From Ulvibacterium marinum (GTDB taxonomy: Bacteria > Bacteroidota > Bacteroidia > Flavobacteriales > Flavobacteriaceae), in NCBI RefSeq assembly GCF_003626755.1, contig NZ_RBCJ01000002.1, forward strand, positions 682,001 through 746,000: 64,000 nt of DNA. The letters run 5' to 3'. The notes beneath the pieces were generated by a model, which had not been told where the DNA came from, searched no databases, and was given only the letters and a program-made list of their open reading frames with translations. Shown in pieces: positions 55,722-64,000 of this stretch; the stretch's first letter is position 1, and every line of letters starts with the position of its first letter. The position numbers were made by a program, and so were the translations under genes.

Positions 55722-57485
55722 ATGGAAAACAATTCACTGGCCAAAAATCTAACCTATCAACGTAAGCTTAAAGGGTATTCACAAGAGGACTTGTCCGAAA
55801 AGACCAATGTAGCCGTACGGACCATACAACGCATTGAGAAAGGCGACACCAATCCGCACTTGCAAACAATAAAGTTGCTGGCCGCAGCTCTCGAAATAGA
55901 GGTTGAAGATCTTCTTGAACTTGAAAACCCCAAGACGGAAAATCTACAAAAAAAATGGTTGTTGTTATTGCATGGCACTCCTATTTTAGGCTTAGTGCTT
56001 CCTCTGTGCAACATACTGTTTCCCTTATTTCTTTGGATTCATAAACGGGAAGACAATCCCATTTATGAGGTGCATGGTAGAGCGGTCATAAATTTTCAAA
56101 TTACGATGACCTTTTTATTCATCTTGTCGTTTATTGCCCTTATTACCATAGAAGGTTTGGGATTTTTCTTTTTTGTTGCCGTAATTCCTTTTACCATAAT
56201 CGTTACAATGTTCAATATTGTACTTGCGATAAACTCACAAAAGTGTTATTATCCATTGGCTATTCCCTTTTTGAAGAATAAACGCAATAGAAATTCCAAA
56301 AATTTGGGAATGATATGGGCTTTTGGCCTTATTGGCTTAATGGGTTGTAACTCCAGTATTTCCCAGGACATATCCCGCTTATCCGAAACTACCATCGCAA
56401 GGGACTCGCTGAATAGCAAAATTGAACAACTAATGTCCGATGCCCAAGTCCATGGTATGGCAGTATCCATCTTCAATGGTGATACCACCACTTACCAAAA
56501 GACTTTTGGCTACAAGGATTTTAAAAATAAATTGCCATTGACGGATTCAACGAATATCTATGGAGCTTCCTTTAGTAAAGCTGTTTTTGCGGTGTTGGTC
56601 ATGAAGCTGGTCGAGGAAGGTATCATTGATTTGGATACGCCGTTGGAATCCTATCTGCCCAAAAAAATATATGAGTACGAACCTTTGACACGATGGCACG
56701 ATAATTTTTCAGATTTAGCCTCGGATACTTTATACCATAAAATCACCACTCGAATGTGTCTGGCCCATACTACAGGTTTTCCTAATTGGCGATGGTTTGA
56801 GGCCGACAAGAAATTGAAGGTAAAGTTTGAACCCGGCAGTCGTTACCAATATTCGGGAGAAGGAATGGTGTACCTACAAGTGATCTTGGAAAAAATCCTC
56901 AATAAAAACTTAGAGTCTTTAGCCCAAGAACACATTTTTAAACCACTTGGTATGAAAAACTCAGGCTACCGGTGGTATGAGCGTTTTGAAAAGGACTTTG
57001 CCTATGGGCATTCCGCTTTGGGGGAACTTTACCACAAGGATACTGATAATGAACCAAGGGGACCTAGTACCTTGGAGACTAGTGCAATGGATTACACTAA
57101 ATTTCTAGAAGCCGTATTACAGGGAAAACTTATTTCCAAGGCATCTTGGGCAGCGTTGTTCACGCCACAGATCGGAATACGCTCCACAAGGCAATTTGGA
57201 CCGTTATCCAATGAAGAGACCACACGTTATGATGGGATTCAATTAAGCTACGGGTTGGGTTGGGGCCTGTTTAAGACTCCATATGGTTTTGGGGCCTTTA
57301 AAGAAGGGCATGGCGATGGCTTTCAGCATTATTCGGTTGTCTTCCCGAAAGTAGGAAAGGGAATCATGATTATGACCAATAGTGACAATGGGGAAGGCAT
57401 TTTTAAAGAATTATTGGAAGTTGCACTTGGTGACACCTATACTCCATGGGAATGGGAAAACTACATTCCGTACGATCAAAAGTGA
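55722..57485 (+). CDS. XRE helix-turn-helix / DUF4870 / serine hydrolase fusion protein
   Basis: One continuous 587-codon frame holds three modules. Residues 6-62 are an XRE-type helix-turn-helix (SQEDLSEKTNVAVRTIQRIEKG). Residues 78-172 are DUF4870-like membrane helices. Residues 196-210 form a hydrophobic segment ending in a lipobox-like LMGC. Residues 225-587 are a beta-lactamase-fold serine hydrolase with Ser283-x-x-Lys286 (SFSK), Tyr377 (YSG) and HGDG near residue 530. Charges (KNKRNRNSK just before residue 196) place the DNA-binding part inside and the hydrolase outside. This looks like a membrane-bound regulator sensing a periplasmic ligand, an inferred role. An internal ATG at 56310 could alternatively make a separate lipoprotein hydrolase. 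Confidence 0.85.
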   Translation: MENNSLAKNLTYQRKLKGYSQEDLSEKTNVAVRTIQRIEKGDTNPHLQTIKLLAAALEIEVEDLLELENPKTENLQKKWLLLLHGTPILGLVLPLCNILFPLFLWIHKREDNPIYEVHGRAVINFQITMTFLFILSFIALITIEGLGFFFFVAVIPFTIIVTMFNIVLAINSQKCYYPLAIPFLKNKRNRNSKNLGMIWAFGLIGLMGCNSSISQDISRLSETTIARDSLNSKIEQLMSDAQVHGMAVSIFNGDTTTYQKTFGYKDFKNKLPLTDSTNIYGASFSKAVFAVLVMKLVEEGIIDLDTPLESYLPKKIYEYEPLTRWHDNFSDLASDTLYHKITTRMCLAHTTGFPNWRWFEADKKLKVKFEPGSRYQYSGEGMVYLQVILEKILNKNLESLAQEHIFKPLGMKNSGYRWYERFEKDFAYGHSALGELYHKDTDNEPRGPSTLETSAMDYTKFLEAVLQGKLISKASWAALFTPQIGIRSTRQFGPLSNEETTRYDGIQLSYGLGWGLFKTPYGFGAFKEGHGDGFQHYSVVFPKVGKGIMIMTNSDNGEGIFKELLEVALGDTYTPWEWENYIPYDQK

Positions 57486-57572
57486 CGATGCTCTCAAATC
57501 GATTTCGATTATTGAATTTTCAAACCACAATTCAATTCTTTTATTATATTTTCGTCCATAAGGTCGAATAGA

Positions 57573-59072
57573 ATGAGAATTGGAATACTGCTTATTTACA
57601 TTCTTTTTTTATCAAACTTTTTCCTCAGGGCCCAGTCTAAGGTAGAAAATTGGGATGTTTTCGAGCTGCAGTTGAAAGGTAAGAGGAAGGGTAATCCGTT
57701 TGTTGAAGTTGATTTGAGCGCCAAGTTTTACCAAGGTGGGGATACCTTAAAGGTATCCGGATTCTATGATGGGGACGGTATTTACAAGCTACGTTTTATG
57801 CCCCATAAAAAAGGAATCTGGCAGTATTTAACCGCAAGTAACGACTCCAAACTTCACCAGAAAAAAGGTACATTTGAATGCATTCCGGCCAAGTACGAAA
57901 ATCATGGGCCTGTAAGGGTAAAGGATACTTTTTATTTTGCCTACTCGGACGGGAAACCTTTTTACCCCTTAGGCACCACGGCATATGGATGGATACAACA
58001 AAACAAGGAAACCCGGGAACAAACCCTCGAATCACTTAAAAAATCCCCATTCAATAAAATCAGGGTAGCGCTACTCCCCCATGCACCGAGCGGTACCAAT
58101 TACGATCTATATCCCTTTGAAGGCGCCGGGAAAGACTGGGATTTTACCCGATTCAACGCAGCCTATTTTGCCCGATATGAGCATTACATTAAGGAAATGC
58201 AGAAGTTGGGCATTCAGGTAGATTTATTTGTTTTCCATCCCTACGATAAAGGGGTATGGGGATTTGACACCATGAACAAAGAAGAGCAATACCTATTTTT
58301 AAAATATGTAAATGCCCGGTTCGGTGCATTCCGTAACATTTGGTGGTCTATGGCCAACGAGTTCGATTTAATGCCCGATAGAACAACCGGGGATTGGGAC
58401 GGGTATTTTCGTTTTTTCCAAGAGAACGACCCATACAACCGCCTGCGATCTATTCACAATGCTGCAAACTGGTACGACCATAGCAAGCATTGGGTAACCC
58501 ATGTAAGCGCCCAGAGCGAGGCCTGGTGGAAAAGCAATGCGCTACGGGACACCTTTAAAAAGCCAGTATTATTTGATGAATTCTGCTATGAAGGTGACGG
58601 GGACAATCGCACCGTAGCTCTTAATGGGGATATGATTCGACATCGTTTTTGGCTTATGACCATTCTTGGGGCCTATGCCACACATGGCGAAGCATTCAAA
58701 CAAAAGGATACAGGTTACCAATTTTTCCGTCAGGGCGGCGCTTTTGAAGGCAGTTCGGCAAAAGAACTCCATGTATTAAAAAAAGTACTTGATGGTATCC
58801 CGGGTCACTTGAAACCCTTGGGAACAGATTGGCGATTGAATTGGATTCGTGCCGGAGTAGATGAGCAGTATTTTTTATATTACTTTGGCGAATATCAAAA
58901 TAGTAGTTGGACCTTTACGGAATTGCCCGAAAACCTCAAATATCAAGTCGATATTATTGATACCAAAAACGGTACAATAGTTGGTCAGGAAAACACTTTG
59001 GGCAAGGGAGATACGTTAGCTCTTCCCGGAAAACCCTATATGGCCGTGGCACTCCAACTGGTTGCTCAATAA
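57573..59072 (+). CDS. Exported glycoside-hydrolase-like protein (DUF5060/DUF4038)
   Basis: The 499-residue protein has a signal peptide (LLIYILFLSNFFLRAQ), an N-terminal beta domain of the DUF5060 type (residues about 22-100: WDVFELQLKGKRKGNPF) and a TIM-barrel of the DUF4038/apiosidase-like family (PLGTTAYGW, WWSMANEFDLMPD, FDEFCYEGD). The two glutamates in those last motifs are likely catalytic. It is expected to act on plant- or algal-type polysaccharide in the periplasm or outside. It follows the fusion regulator gene by 88 bp. Confidence 0.85.
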   Translation: MRIGILLIYILFLSNFFLRAQSKVENWDVFELQLKGKRKGNPFVEVDLSAKFYQGGDTLKVSGFYDGDGIYKLRFMPHKKGIWQYLTASNDSKLHQKKGTFECIPAKYENHGPVRVKDTFYFAYSDGKPFYPLGTTAYGWIQQNKETREQTLESLKKSPFNKIRVALLPHAPSGTNYDLYPFEGAGKDWDFTRFNAAYFARYEHYIKEMQKLGIQVDLFVFHPYDKGVWGFDTMNKEEQYLFLKYVNARFGAFRNIWWSMANEFDLMPDRTTGDWDGYFRFFQENDPYNRLRSIHNAANWYDHSKHWVTHVSAQSEAWWKSNALRDTFKKPVLFDEFCYEGDGDNRTVALNGDMIRHRFWLMTILGAYATHGEAFKQKDTGYQFFRQGGAFEGSSAKELHVLKKVLDGIPGHLKPLGTDWRLNWIRAGVDEQYFLYYFGEYQNSSWTFTELPENLKYQVDIIDTKNGTIVGQENTLGKGDTLALPGKPYMAVALQLVAQ

Positions 59073-59081
59073 ATATTGTTT

Positions 59082-59984
59082 ATGAGGTATCCTAAGACTC
59101 TTTTTTACCTATTTACACCCCTTTTGTTTTTGTCGACGATATTCAGTTGTACAGAAAACAAATGGATTCCGATCTATAAGGGAGAGGATAAACTGGTCTT
59201 TAAGCATTATTTGGGTATACCAGACTCTTCCGTTCATGTCCAAGGGCTTAAGAAGGACAGCTTGGGTAATTATACGGAGGGCTTGGGATATAATGACCCT
59301 TTGGCCGTATTTACCATTGACACCCTTGATCAAGAAAACGTAATTCGGATATCGGGCGAGGTAATCGGCGGATTGATACTCAAGGATAGTTTGGCCAACT
59401 ATCATCTTAAATTGAAGTTCAAATGGGGCGATTTAAAATGGAAATGGATGGAAGGCCGTCCTAAAGACGGCGGCATCCTCTATCATCAGGGAAAGGTTAG
59501 GCACGAGTTACAAATTCATGAAGGTGACGTAGGCAGCTATTGGGCAAAAAATGTGATTTTGGATATTCCGGCTACTTCTACCACGGCTATTCCCAATGCT
59601 ATCCAAAAAGCCAAACCCTATTTAGAACATTTGGTGAGTACCTTAAAGGACACGATGTTGCTATTTGATGAAAATGGAGGACTGTATCACTTTGAAGGTA
59701 AGAACGAATGGCAAATCGTGATAGCAAATCCGTACAACGAAAAACCGCATGGGGAATGGAATACCCTAGAGCTCATCTGTTGGAGAAATCATGCCGTTCA
59801 CATGATCAATGGGGAAGTAAATTTGGTTGTTCTAAATTCGCTTTACAGAAACGGTACGGAATTGGAGCCTTTAATTTCCGGCAGACTAACACTCCAATCC
59901 GAAGGTGCCGTCGTTTATTTTAAGGATATAGTTTATCAGAAATTGGAAAATACTCCAGAGGTTTTATCCAAATATCTGAAATAG
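59082..59984 (+). CDS. DUF1080 family lipoprotein
   Basis: The start is ATG 59082 (300 residues), giving a lipoprotein signal with FLSTIFSC. The rest is a jelly-roll-like DUF1080 (3-keto-disaccharide hydrolase-like) domain with FKWGDLKWKWM, GGILYHQGKV, NTLELICWRNHAVHMINGEVN. Its function is probably cleavage or binding of a carbohydrate. It starts ten bases after the stop of the glycoside-hydrolase-like gene, so the two are one unit. Confidence 0.88.
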   Translation: MRYPKTLFYLFTPLLFLSTIFSCTENKWIPIYKGEDKLVFKHYLGIPDSSVHVQGLKKDSLGNYTEGLGYNDPLAVFTIDTLDQENVIRISGEVIGGLILKDSLANYHLKLKFKWGDLKWKWMEGRPKDGGILYHQGKVRHELQIHEGDVGSYWAKNVILDIPATSTTAIPNAIQKAKPYLEHLVSTLKDTMLLFDENGGLYHFEGKNEWQIVIANPYNEKPHGEWNTLELICWRNHAVHMINGEVNLVVLNSLYRNGTELEPLISGRLTLQSEGAVVYFKDIVYQKLENTPEVLSKYLK

Positions 59985-60032
59985 GACTTTTTATGCTTTA
60001 GAATATACCATAAGAGCAAATACGAATATTAG

Positions 60033-60404
60033 ATGGAAGAAAACAAAAAGAATGCGATAGCCTTTTATAAAATGGCCTATGAAGGAAATCCGCGAAAAGC
60101 GGTTGAATTGTATATAGGCAACACCTATATTCAACACAATCCGGATGTAGCTGATGGTACAGAGGGATTTATTACCTACTTTGAAAGAATGCAGGCGGAG
60201 TATCCGGACAAGTCCATCGAGTTTGTCCGATGTATCGCCGAAGGTAATCTGGTGGCGCTACATACGCATCAGGTTTGGCCAGGGAACGATGAATATGTCA
60301 CCATGGATTTTTTTAGATTTGATACTGAAGGAAAAATATGTGAACATTGGGATGCCATACAACAGATTCCAGAGGTTTCTGCCAACCCAAATACGATGTA
60401 TTGA
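60033..60404 (+). CDS. SnoaL-like NTF2 protein
   Basis: The 123-residue cytoplasmic protein contains the SnoaL-type conserved segments: YIGNTYIQHNPDVADG near residue 28, a YFERM pattern, and WDAIQQIPE close to the end. It belongs to the polyketide-cyclase-like NTF2 superfamily; the substrate is unknown. It follows the DUF1080 gene by about 50 bp in the same direction. Confidence 0.88.
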   Translation: MEENKKNAIAFYKMAYEGNPRKAVELYIGNTYIQHNPDVADGTEGFITYFERMQAEYPDKSIEFVRCIAEGNLVALHTHQVWPGNDEYVTMDFFRFDTEGKICEHWDAIQQIPEVSANPNTMY

Positions 60405-60464
60405 TGGCCAACAGCTCCTATTGAATAGTGTCAGATACATCAAACGTATGTTGCTGAAATCAAA

Positions 60465-61073
60465 TTATTTTAAATAAGTCCCATATTCCAGCAACCCCTT
60501 GACAGTAAGGTAAGGCATTAGCAGGTTGTTTACATAGGTAGTATACTTGGTCTTCAGTTCCATATCCGCAAAATTTTCTGGACGAAGGTTAAGAAAAAAG
60601 AAAGTCCTCATCGCACCGCTCAAATCCATTAGGTAATTCAAGTCATCAGGTGTCAGTGCCTCTCGCAATATTCCTTGAATTTGTAATTGTTCCAAAATCT
60701 TCATGAAATTCCTTTTCCTAAAGGCATTATTTTCTTCGGCTTTTAAGTAAACAGATTTGTAACTCCTCCTGATCTCAACATAATCCACATAGAAGAACAA
60801 GTATTTCATTGAAATGTCAAATGTTTTCTGGGGTGCGTCCAAAATACCGTGAAGCAAATTTTGGAACTGAAATGATTTCATGATTTCTGTGGTTTCAATC
60901 GTCATGTCCTCGAACAATTCAAGAATAAGGTCATTTTTTGTTTTGTAGTGATAGGTGACATTTCCATAGCTCTTTTCCAGAGCTGAAGCAACCTCTCTCA
61001 AAGTAACATTTTTAACGCCCTTCTCATTGAAAAGATCCGTTGCTTTACGCTTTATTCTTTCTCTTGTATCCAT
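60465..61073 (-). CDS. TetR/AcrR family regulator
   Basis: The 202-residue protein has the N-terminal TetR helix-turn-helix (ATDLFNEKGVKNVTLREVASALEKSYGNVTYHY, residues 11-43); the C-terminal ligand domain is not similar to a well-known class. It is divergent from an alpha/beta hydrolase gene with a 73-bp shared intergenic region holding a short inverted repeat over the promoter, so it probably represses that hydrolase. Confidence 0.9.
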   Translation of the reverse strand: MDTRERIKRKATDLFNEKGVKNVTLREVASALEKSYGNVTYHYKTKNDLILELFEDMTIETTEIMKSFQFQNLLHGILDAPQKTFDISMKYLFFYVDYVEIRRSYKSVYLKAEENNAFRKRNFMKILEQLQIQGILREALTPDDLNYLMDLSGAMRTFFFLNLRPENFADMELKTKYTTYVNNLLMPYLTVKGLLEYGTYLK

Positions 61074-61102
61074 ACAATTTTCAAAAATAGGCCAAATGGA
61101 CT

Positions 61103-61129
61103 AAATATAGGATTTTTATTCTATATTTG
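61103..61129 (+). promoter_or_regulatory. Candidate TetR operator overlapping a promoter
   Basis: AAATATAG (61103-61110) and CTATATTT (61121-61128) form an inverted repeat with a ten-base spacer. The right arm overlaps TATATTTG (61122-61129), an exact TAnnTTTG box 17 bp before the hydrolase start. No TTTG lies 19 bases upstream. Confidence 0.55.
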
Positions 61130-61146
61130 ATGCACAATTTAACATC

Positions 61147-62010
61147 ATGGGAACCATATACAAGAGCAAGAAGGCCAAAAATGCCTTAATGAAACTCTAC
61201 GAAGAAAAGTTGGAAAGTTTACACATCGAGTATTTAGAAGTGGATGTCGATACCCAATTTGGAAGAACCCGGGTAATCCAAACCGGTAATCCAAATGGCG
61301 AACCAATTGTTTTGTTTCATGGGTTCAACGCAGGGGCACCGCTTACCTTGGAAGCCATTAAGGACTTACGGGACCTATATTCCCTTTTTGCAATTGACAC
61401 CGTAGGACAGGTCACAAAAAGTGAAGAAACAACAATGAATACAAAGGATAACTCCTACGCCATTTGGGCGGATGAAGTCTTGGAAAAATTGAACATTGGG
61501 AAAGGAAATATTATTGGGATTTCATACGGCGCATTCATTGTTCAAAAACTAATTACCCATAAACCCGAAAGAGTAGAAAAGTGCATTTTTGTAGTTCCCA
61601 GTGGTATTGTAAATGGTAATATTTGGGATTCGATTATCAAACTTACCATCCCACTTTTACGCTTTAAGATAACCAAAAAAGATAAGCACCTTAGGGCCTT
61701 TACAAATGCCTTTGCCCCAGAGGAGGACCAGTTTTTATTTCAGCTGTTAAAGTCCTTAATGTTGGGTGTGAAGCTTGATACAAAAATACCAACTTTGTTA
61801 AAAAGAAGGGACATTGCCCATTTTGATCAACCGGTTTATGTAATTGCAGCTTCGGATGATGTTTTCTTTCCAGGTAAAAAGGTGGCGGAAAAAAGCAAGT
61901 TGCTCTTTAGCAATTTGAGGGAGGTGCATTTTTTAGACGGTTCAAAGCATATGCCTTCCAAAAATTCATATACCGAAATACAATTGAAAATCAAGGAATG
62001 GGTTAATTGA
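61147..62010 (+). CDS. Alpha/beta hydrolase
   Basis: The 287-residue protein shows the fold's hallmarks: VLFHGFNAGAPLTLEA near residue 57 (oxyanion loop), a nucleophile elbow GISYGAFI, and a C-terminal GSKHMPSK with the likely catalytic His. No signal peptide is seen, so it acts in the cytoplasm. The substrate is unknown, though hydrolysis of an ester or amide that is also the ligand of the divergent TetR protein is a plausible inference. Confidence 0.85.
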   Translation: MGTIYKSKKAKNALMKLYEEKLESLHIEYLEVDVDTQFGRTRVIQTGNPNGEPIVLFHGFNAGAPLTLEAIKDLRDLYSLFAIDTVGQVTKSEETTMNTKDNSYAIWADEVLEKLNIGKGNIIGISYGAFIVQKLITHKPERVEKCIFVVPSGIVNGNIWDSIIKLTIPLLRFKITKKDKHLRAFTNAFAPEEDQFLFQLLKSLMLGVKLDTKIPTLLKRRDIAHFDQPVYVIAASDDVFFPGKKVAEKSKLLFSNLREVHFLDGSKHMPSKNSYTEIQLKIKEWVN

Positions 62011-62116
62011 GGCTATTAATACTACTTGTCTTAAATACGAATACCAAAGCAAACACGCCACAGTGTGTTTACCACACAGGCCTTCGGCAAGTACAACAAT
62101 CACTCAATAACACGCT

Positions 62117-63523
62117 CTAAATATGCAACGCACGATCCGCCGTGGCCGCCAAAGCGGCCTCCTTAACGGCTTCCGCATAAGTGGGGTGTGCATGGCTCAT
62201 CCTGGCGATGTCCTCTGCAGAAGCACGGAATTCCATAGCGGTTACAGCCTCTGTTATCAAATCTGCACAACGTGCTCCGATCATGTGTACACCTAATACT
62301 TCGTCCGTTTTTGCATCGGCCAAAATCTTTACAAATCCATCGATGTCCATACTGGCCCTGGCACGTCCCAAAGCGCGCATCGGAAATTGACCTGCTTTGT
62401 AGTCCACTCCAGCTTCCTTTAACTCTTCTTCGGTCTTCCCTACGGCAGCCACCTCTGGCCATGTGTAGACTACCCCTGGAATAAGGTTGTAATTGATATG
62501 CGGTTTTTGACCCGCCAAAATTTCGGCGACCAATGTTCCTTCTTCTTCCGCCTTATGGGCCAACATGGCACCGCGGATAACATCGCCTATGGCATAGATG
62601 TTGGCCGCGCTCGTCTGCAAGTGTTCATTTACTTCCACTCTACCCCTATCATCGATTTTAACTCCAGCTGCTTCGGCATTGAGTCCATCCGTGTAGGGTC
62701 GCCGGCCAACGGAAACAAGACAGTAATCACCCTTAAATTCAACCTCCTGTCCTTTTTTATCATCTGCCTTTACAATCACTTCATTGCCTTTGCGCTCAAC
62801 GGCCTTGACCTTATGGGACAAATAAAACTTTGTCTTTTGCTTTTTCATCACCTTCATAAGTTCCTTGGAGAGCGAACCGTCCATTGTAGGAATAATGCGA
62901 TCCATATATTCTATGACAGAAACCTCGGCCCCCAGACGTTTATAGACCTGGCCTAATTCCAGCCCAATAACGCCCCCACCGATGATAATTAAATGTTTTG
63001 GGATTTCCTTTAGTTTTAAGGCTTCGGTAGAGGTGATGATACGCTCCTTATCAATTTCAATAAAAGGTAGGGTAGATGGTTTGGATCCCGTAGCTATAAT
63101 ACTATTCTTGGCTTCTATGGTTTCTGTTTTTCCATCATTCTTCTTGATGGTAATATGGGTCTTGTCCTTAAAGCTACCGAGACCCTCATAAACATCGATC
63201 TTGTTCTTGTTCATTAAAAACTCGATGCCCTTGGTGGTCTGGTCTACCACCCCCTGTTTTCGGGCAATCATCTGTTCCAGGTTCACCTTTACTTCCCCTG
63301 GAATCTCTATCCCATGTTCCCCAAAATGCTTAACGGCATCCTCGTAGTGATGGCTTGAATCCAATAGGGCCTTTGAAGGTATGCAACCCACATTAAGGCA
63401 AGTTCCGCCCAAGGTGGAATATTTTTCAATAATCGCGGTCTTCATTCCTAATTGTGCGCAGCGGATGGCCGCAACATAACCTCCAGGTCCAGAGCCGATA
63501 ACGGCCACATCATATGAATTCAT
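62117..63523 (-). CDS. lpdA: Dihydrolipoyl dehydrogenase
   Basis: I use ATG 63523 (468 residues, start MNSYDVAVIGSGPGG). The FAD-binding motif is GSGPGGYVAAIRCAQ, the redox-active pair lies in GGTCLNVGCIPSKALL, the NAD motif in IIGGGVIGLELGQVY and the C-terminal His-Glu pair in HAHPTYAEAVKEA. It is the E3 component of 2-oxo acid dehydrogenases and oxidises dihydrolipoamide. It stands alone and is divergent from the nhaC-like gene. Confidence 0.96.
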   Translation of the reverse strand: MNSYDVAVIGSGPGGYVAAIRCAQLGMKTAIIEKYSTLGGTCLNVGCIPSKALLDSSHHYEDAVKHFGEHGIEIPGEVKVNLEQMIARKQGVVDQTTKGIEFLMNKNKIDVYEGLGSFKDKTHITIKKNDGKTETIEAKNSIIATGSKPSTLPFIEIDKERIITSTEALKLKEIPKHLIIIGGGVIGLELGQVYKRLGAEVSVIEYMDRIIPTMDGSLSKELMKVMKKQKTKFYLSHKVKAVERKGNEVIVKADDKKGQEVEFKGDYCLVSVGRRPYTDGLNAEAAGVKIDDRGRVEVNEHLQTSAANIYAIGDVIRGAMLAHKAEEEGTLVAEILAGQKPHINYNLIPGVVYTWPEVAAVGKTEEELKEAGVDYKAGQFPMRALGRARASMDIDGFVKILADAKTDEVLGVHMIGARCADLITEAVTAMEFRASAEDIARMSHAHPTYAEAVKEAALAATADRALHI

Positions 63524-63686
63524 AAAGTAATCTGCTTTGATTTGAAGTACAAAAATACCACGATTTTTTGGGTTGACCATACCTCGGAAACAGATACTCA
63601 AACACATTTGGAATAGGACATCCATGCCCCAACTTGCATAGCCTTTTGTAAAATCGTAATATTACCTGACTACTCAAATATAAAGT

Positions 63687-64000
63687 ATGAAGGACTCGAA
63701 ATCCGGTAAGCCCAAAAAAGATGCACGAATTCTAGAAAATAAGGAACTTAACATTTGGGAGGCCTTAATTCCAGTTATAGCCTTGGTAGGTATGTTGGCC
63801 TACAATGTCTATGTTTTTGGTGACGATGCGCTTAGCGGTTCCAATCAATTTATCCTTTTGCTAGGTGGCGCGGTGGCTGCCATTGTGGGTTTCTTCAATA
63901 AAGTCTCCTACAAGACCATGTTGACCGAAGTTGCGGAGAATGTAAAATCCACTACGGGGGCCCTACTCATCCTTTTAATGGTAGGCGCCTTGGCGGGGAC
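63687..64000 (+). CDS. nhaC: NhaC-type Na+/H+ antiporter, N-terminal part (partial)
   Basis: The ATG at 63687 opens a frame that runs off the window after about 104 codons. The visible part has a basic N-terminus, the segment ELNIWEALIPVIALVGML, a second helix (FILLLGGAVAAIVGF) and LLILLMVGALAG, which fit the first helices of the NhaC family. It probably exchanges Na+ for H+, as expected for a marine bacterium. The rest lies outside the window. Confidence 0.8.
   Translation, partial: MKDSKSGKPKKDARILENKELNIWEALIPVIALVGMLAYNVYVFGDDALSGSNQFILLLGGAVAAIVGFFNKVSYKTMLTEVAENVKSTTGALLILLMVGALAG

Noticed and set aside
62055-62071. AAACAC/GTGTTT hairpin between the hydrolase and lpdA
   Set aside because: The stem is short and AT-rich with no T-tract, so I do not call it a terminator.

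Overview
The window looks like chromosomal DNA of a marine member of the Flavobacteriaceae (Bacteroidota). The evidence is moderately low GC, TAnnTTTG-type promoter boxes, PorP/SprF and type A C-terminal sorting-domain proteins of the type IX secretion system (T9SS), several Tat-exported or lipoprotein enzymes, and flavobacterial gene orders such as leuCD-leuA/cimA-leuB facing ilvDBNC. A genus cannot be named safely; Maribacter, Zobellia or Arenibacter-like relatives are plausible. No tRNA, rRNA or CRISPR array was seen.

Layout. 1-4090: end of leuC, then leuD, a citramalate/isopropylmalate synthase, an NTF2-like protein and leuB, ending in a clear terminator. 4116-13840 (minus): an MFS exporter, gapN, then the branched-chain operon ilvD-ilvB-methyltransferase-ilvN-ilvC. 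A leader region precedes ilvD: promoter, an 18-codon leader peptide rich in Val/Leu, then a strong hairpin with a U-tract. 13876-17373 (minus): 5-oxoprolinase pxpABC with an NRAMP-fold transporter lacking the metal ligands. 17616-25971 (plus): a DUF559-like nuclease, a GldL-like membrane protein, Tat-exported aminotransferase and Gfo/Idh/MocA enzymes, then an envelope cluster of a secreted protein, a PorE-like protein without OmpA, and a PorP/SprF-SPOR fusion. 26836-35180 is an accessory region: a degenerate response regulator, a serine recombinase lacking its catalytic serine, two acetyltransferases, lipoproteins, a BKACE enzyme, a serine hydrolase, and three intergenic copies of a variable AT-rich/GGGTTTC repeat family. 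35571-40902: a LacI regulator with a perfect operator, a sodium:solute symporter and a FAD-dependent oxidoreductase.

41047-46234: a T9SS-sorted beta-helix/FG-GAP-like protein sits between an intact yifB and a second, 5'-truncated copy of yifB. 46240-53966 (minus) is a housekeeping gene train (FMN reductase, pabB, tilS, dsbD-like, penicillin acylase, yifB). 54128-62010: an acyltransferase-like membrane protein, a CDGSH protein, a fusion of an XRE DNA-binding domain, a DUF4870 membrane domain and a beta-lactamase-fold serine hydrolase with a 25-bp palindrome upstream, two carbohydrate-active proteins, an NTF2 protein, and a TetR/hydrolase divergent pair. 62117-64000: lpdA and the start of nhaC.

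The observations most worth following are the XRE-DUF4870-serine hydrolase fusion (candidate membrane-bound one-component sensor), the ilv attenuator, the PorE-like/PorP-SPOR pair in which the peptidoglycan anchor seems to have moved between proteins, the yifB duplication flanking a T9SS adhesin, and the metal-ligand-free NRAMP homologue next to pxpABC.
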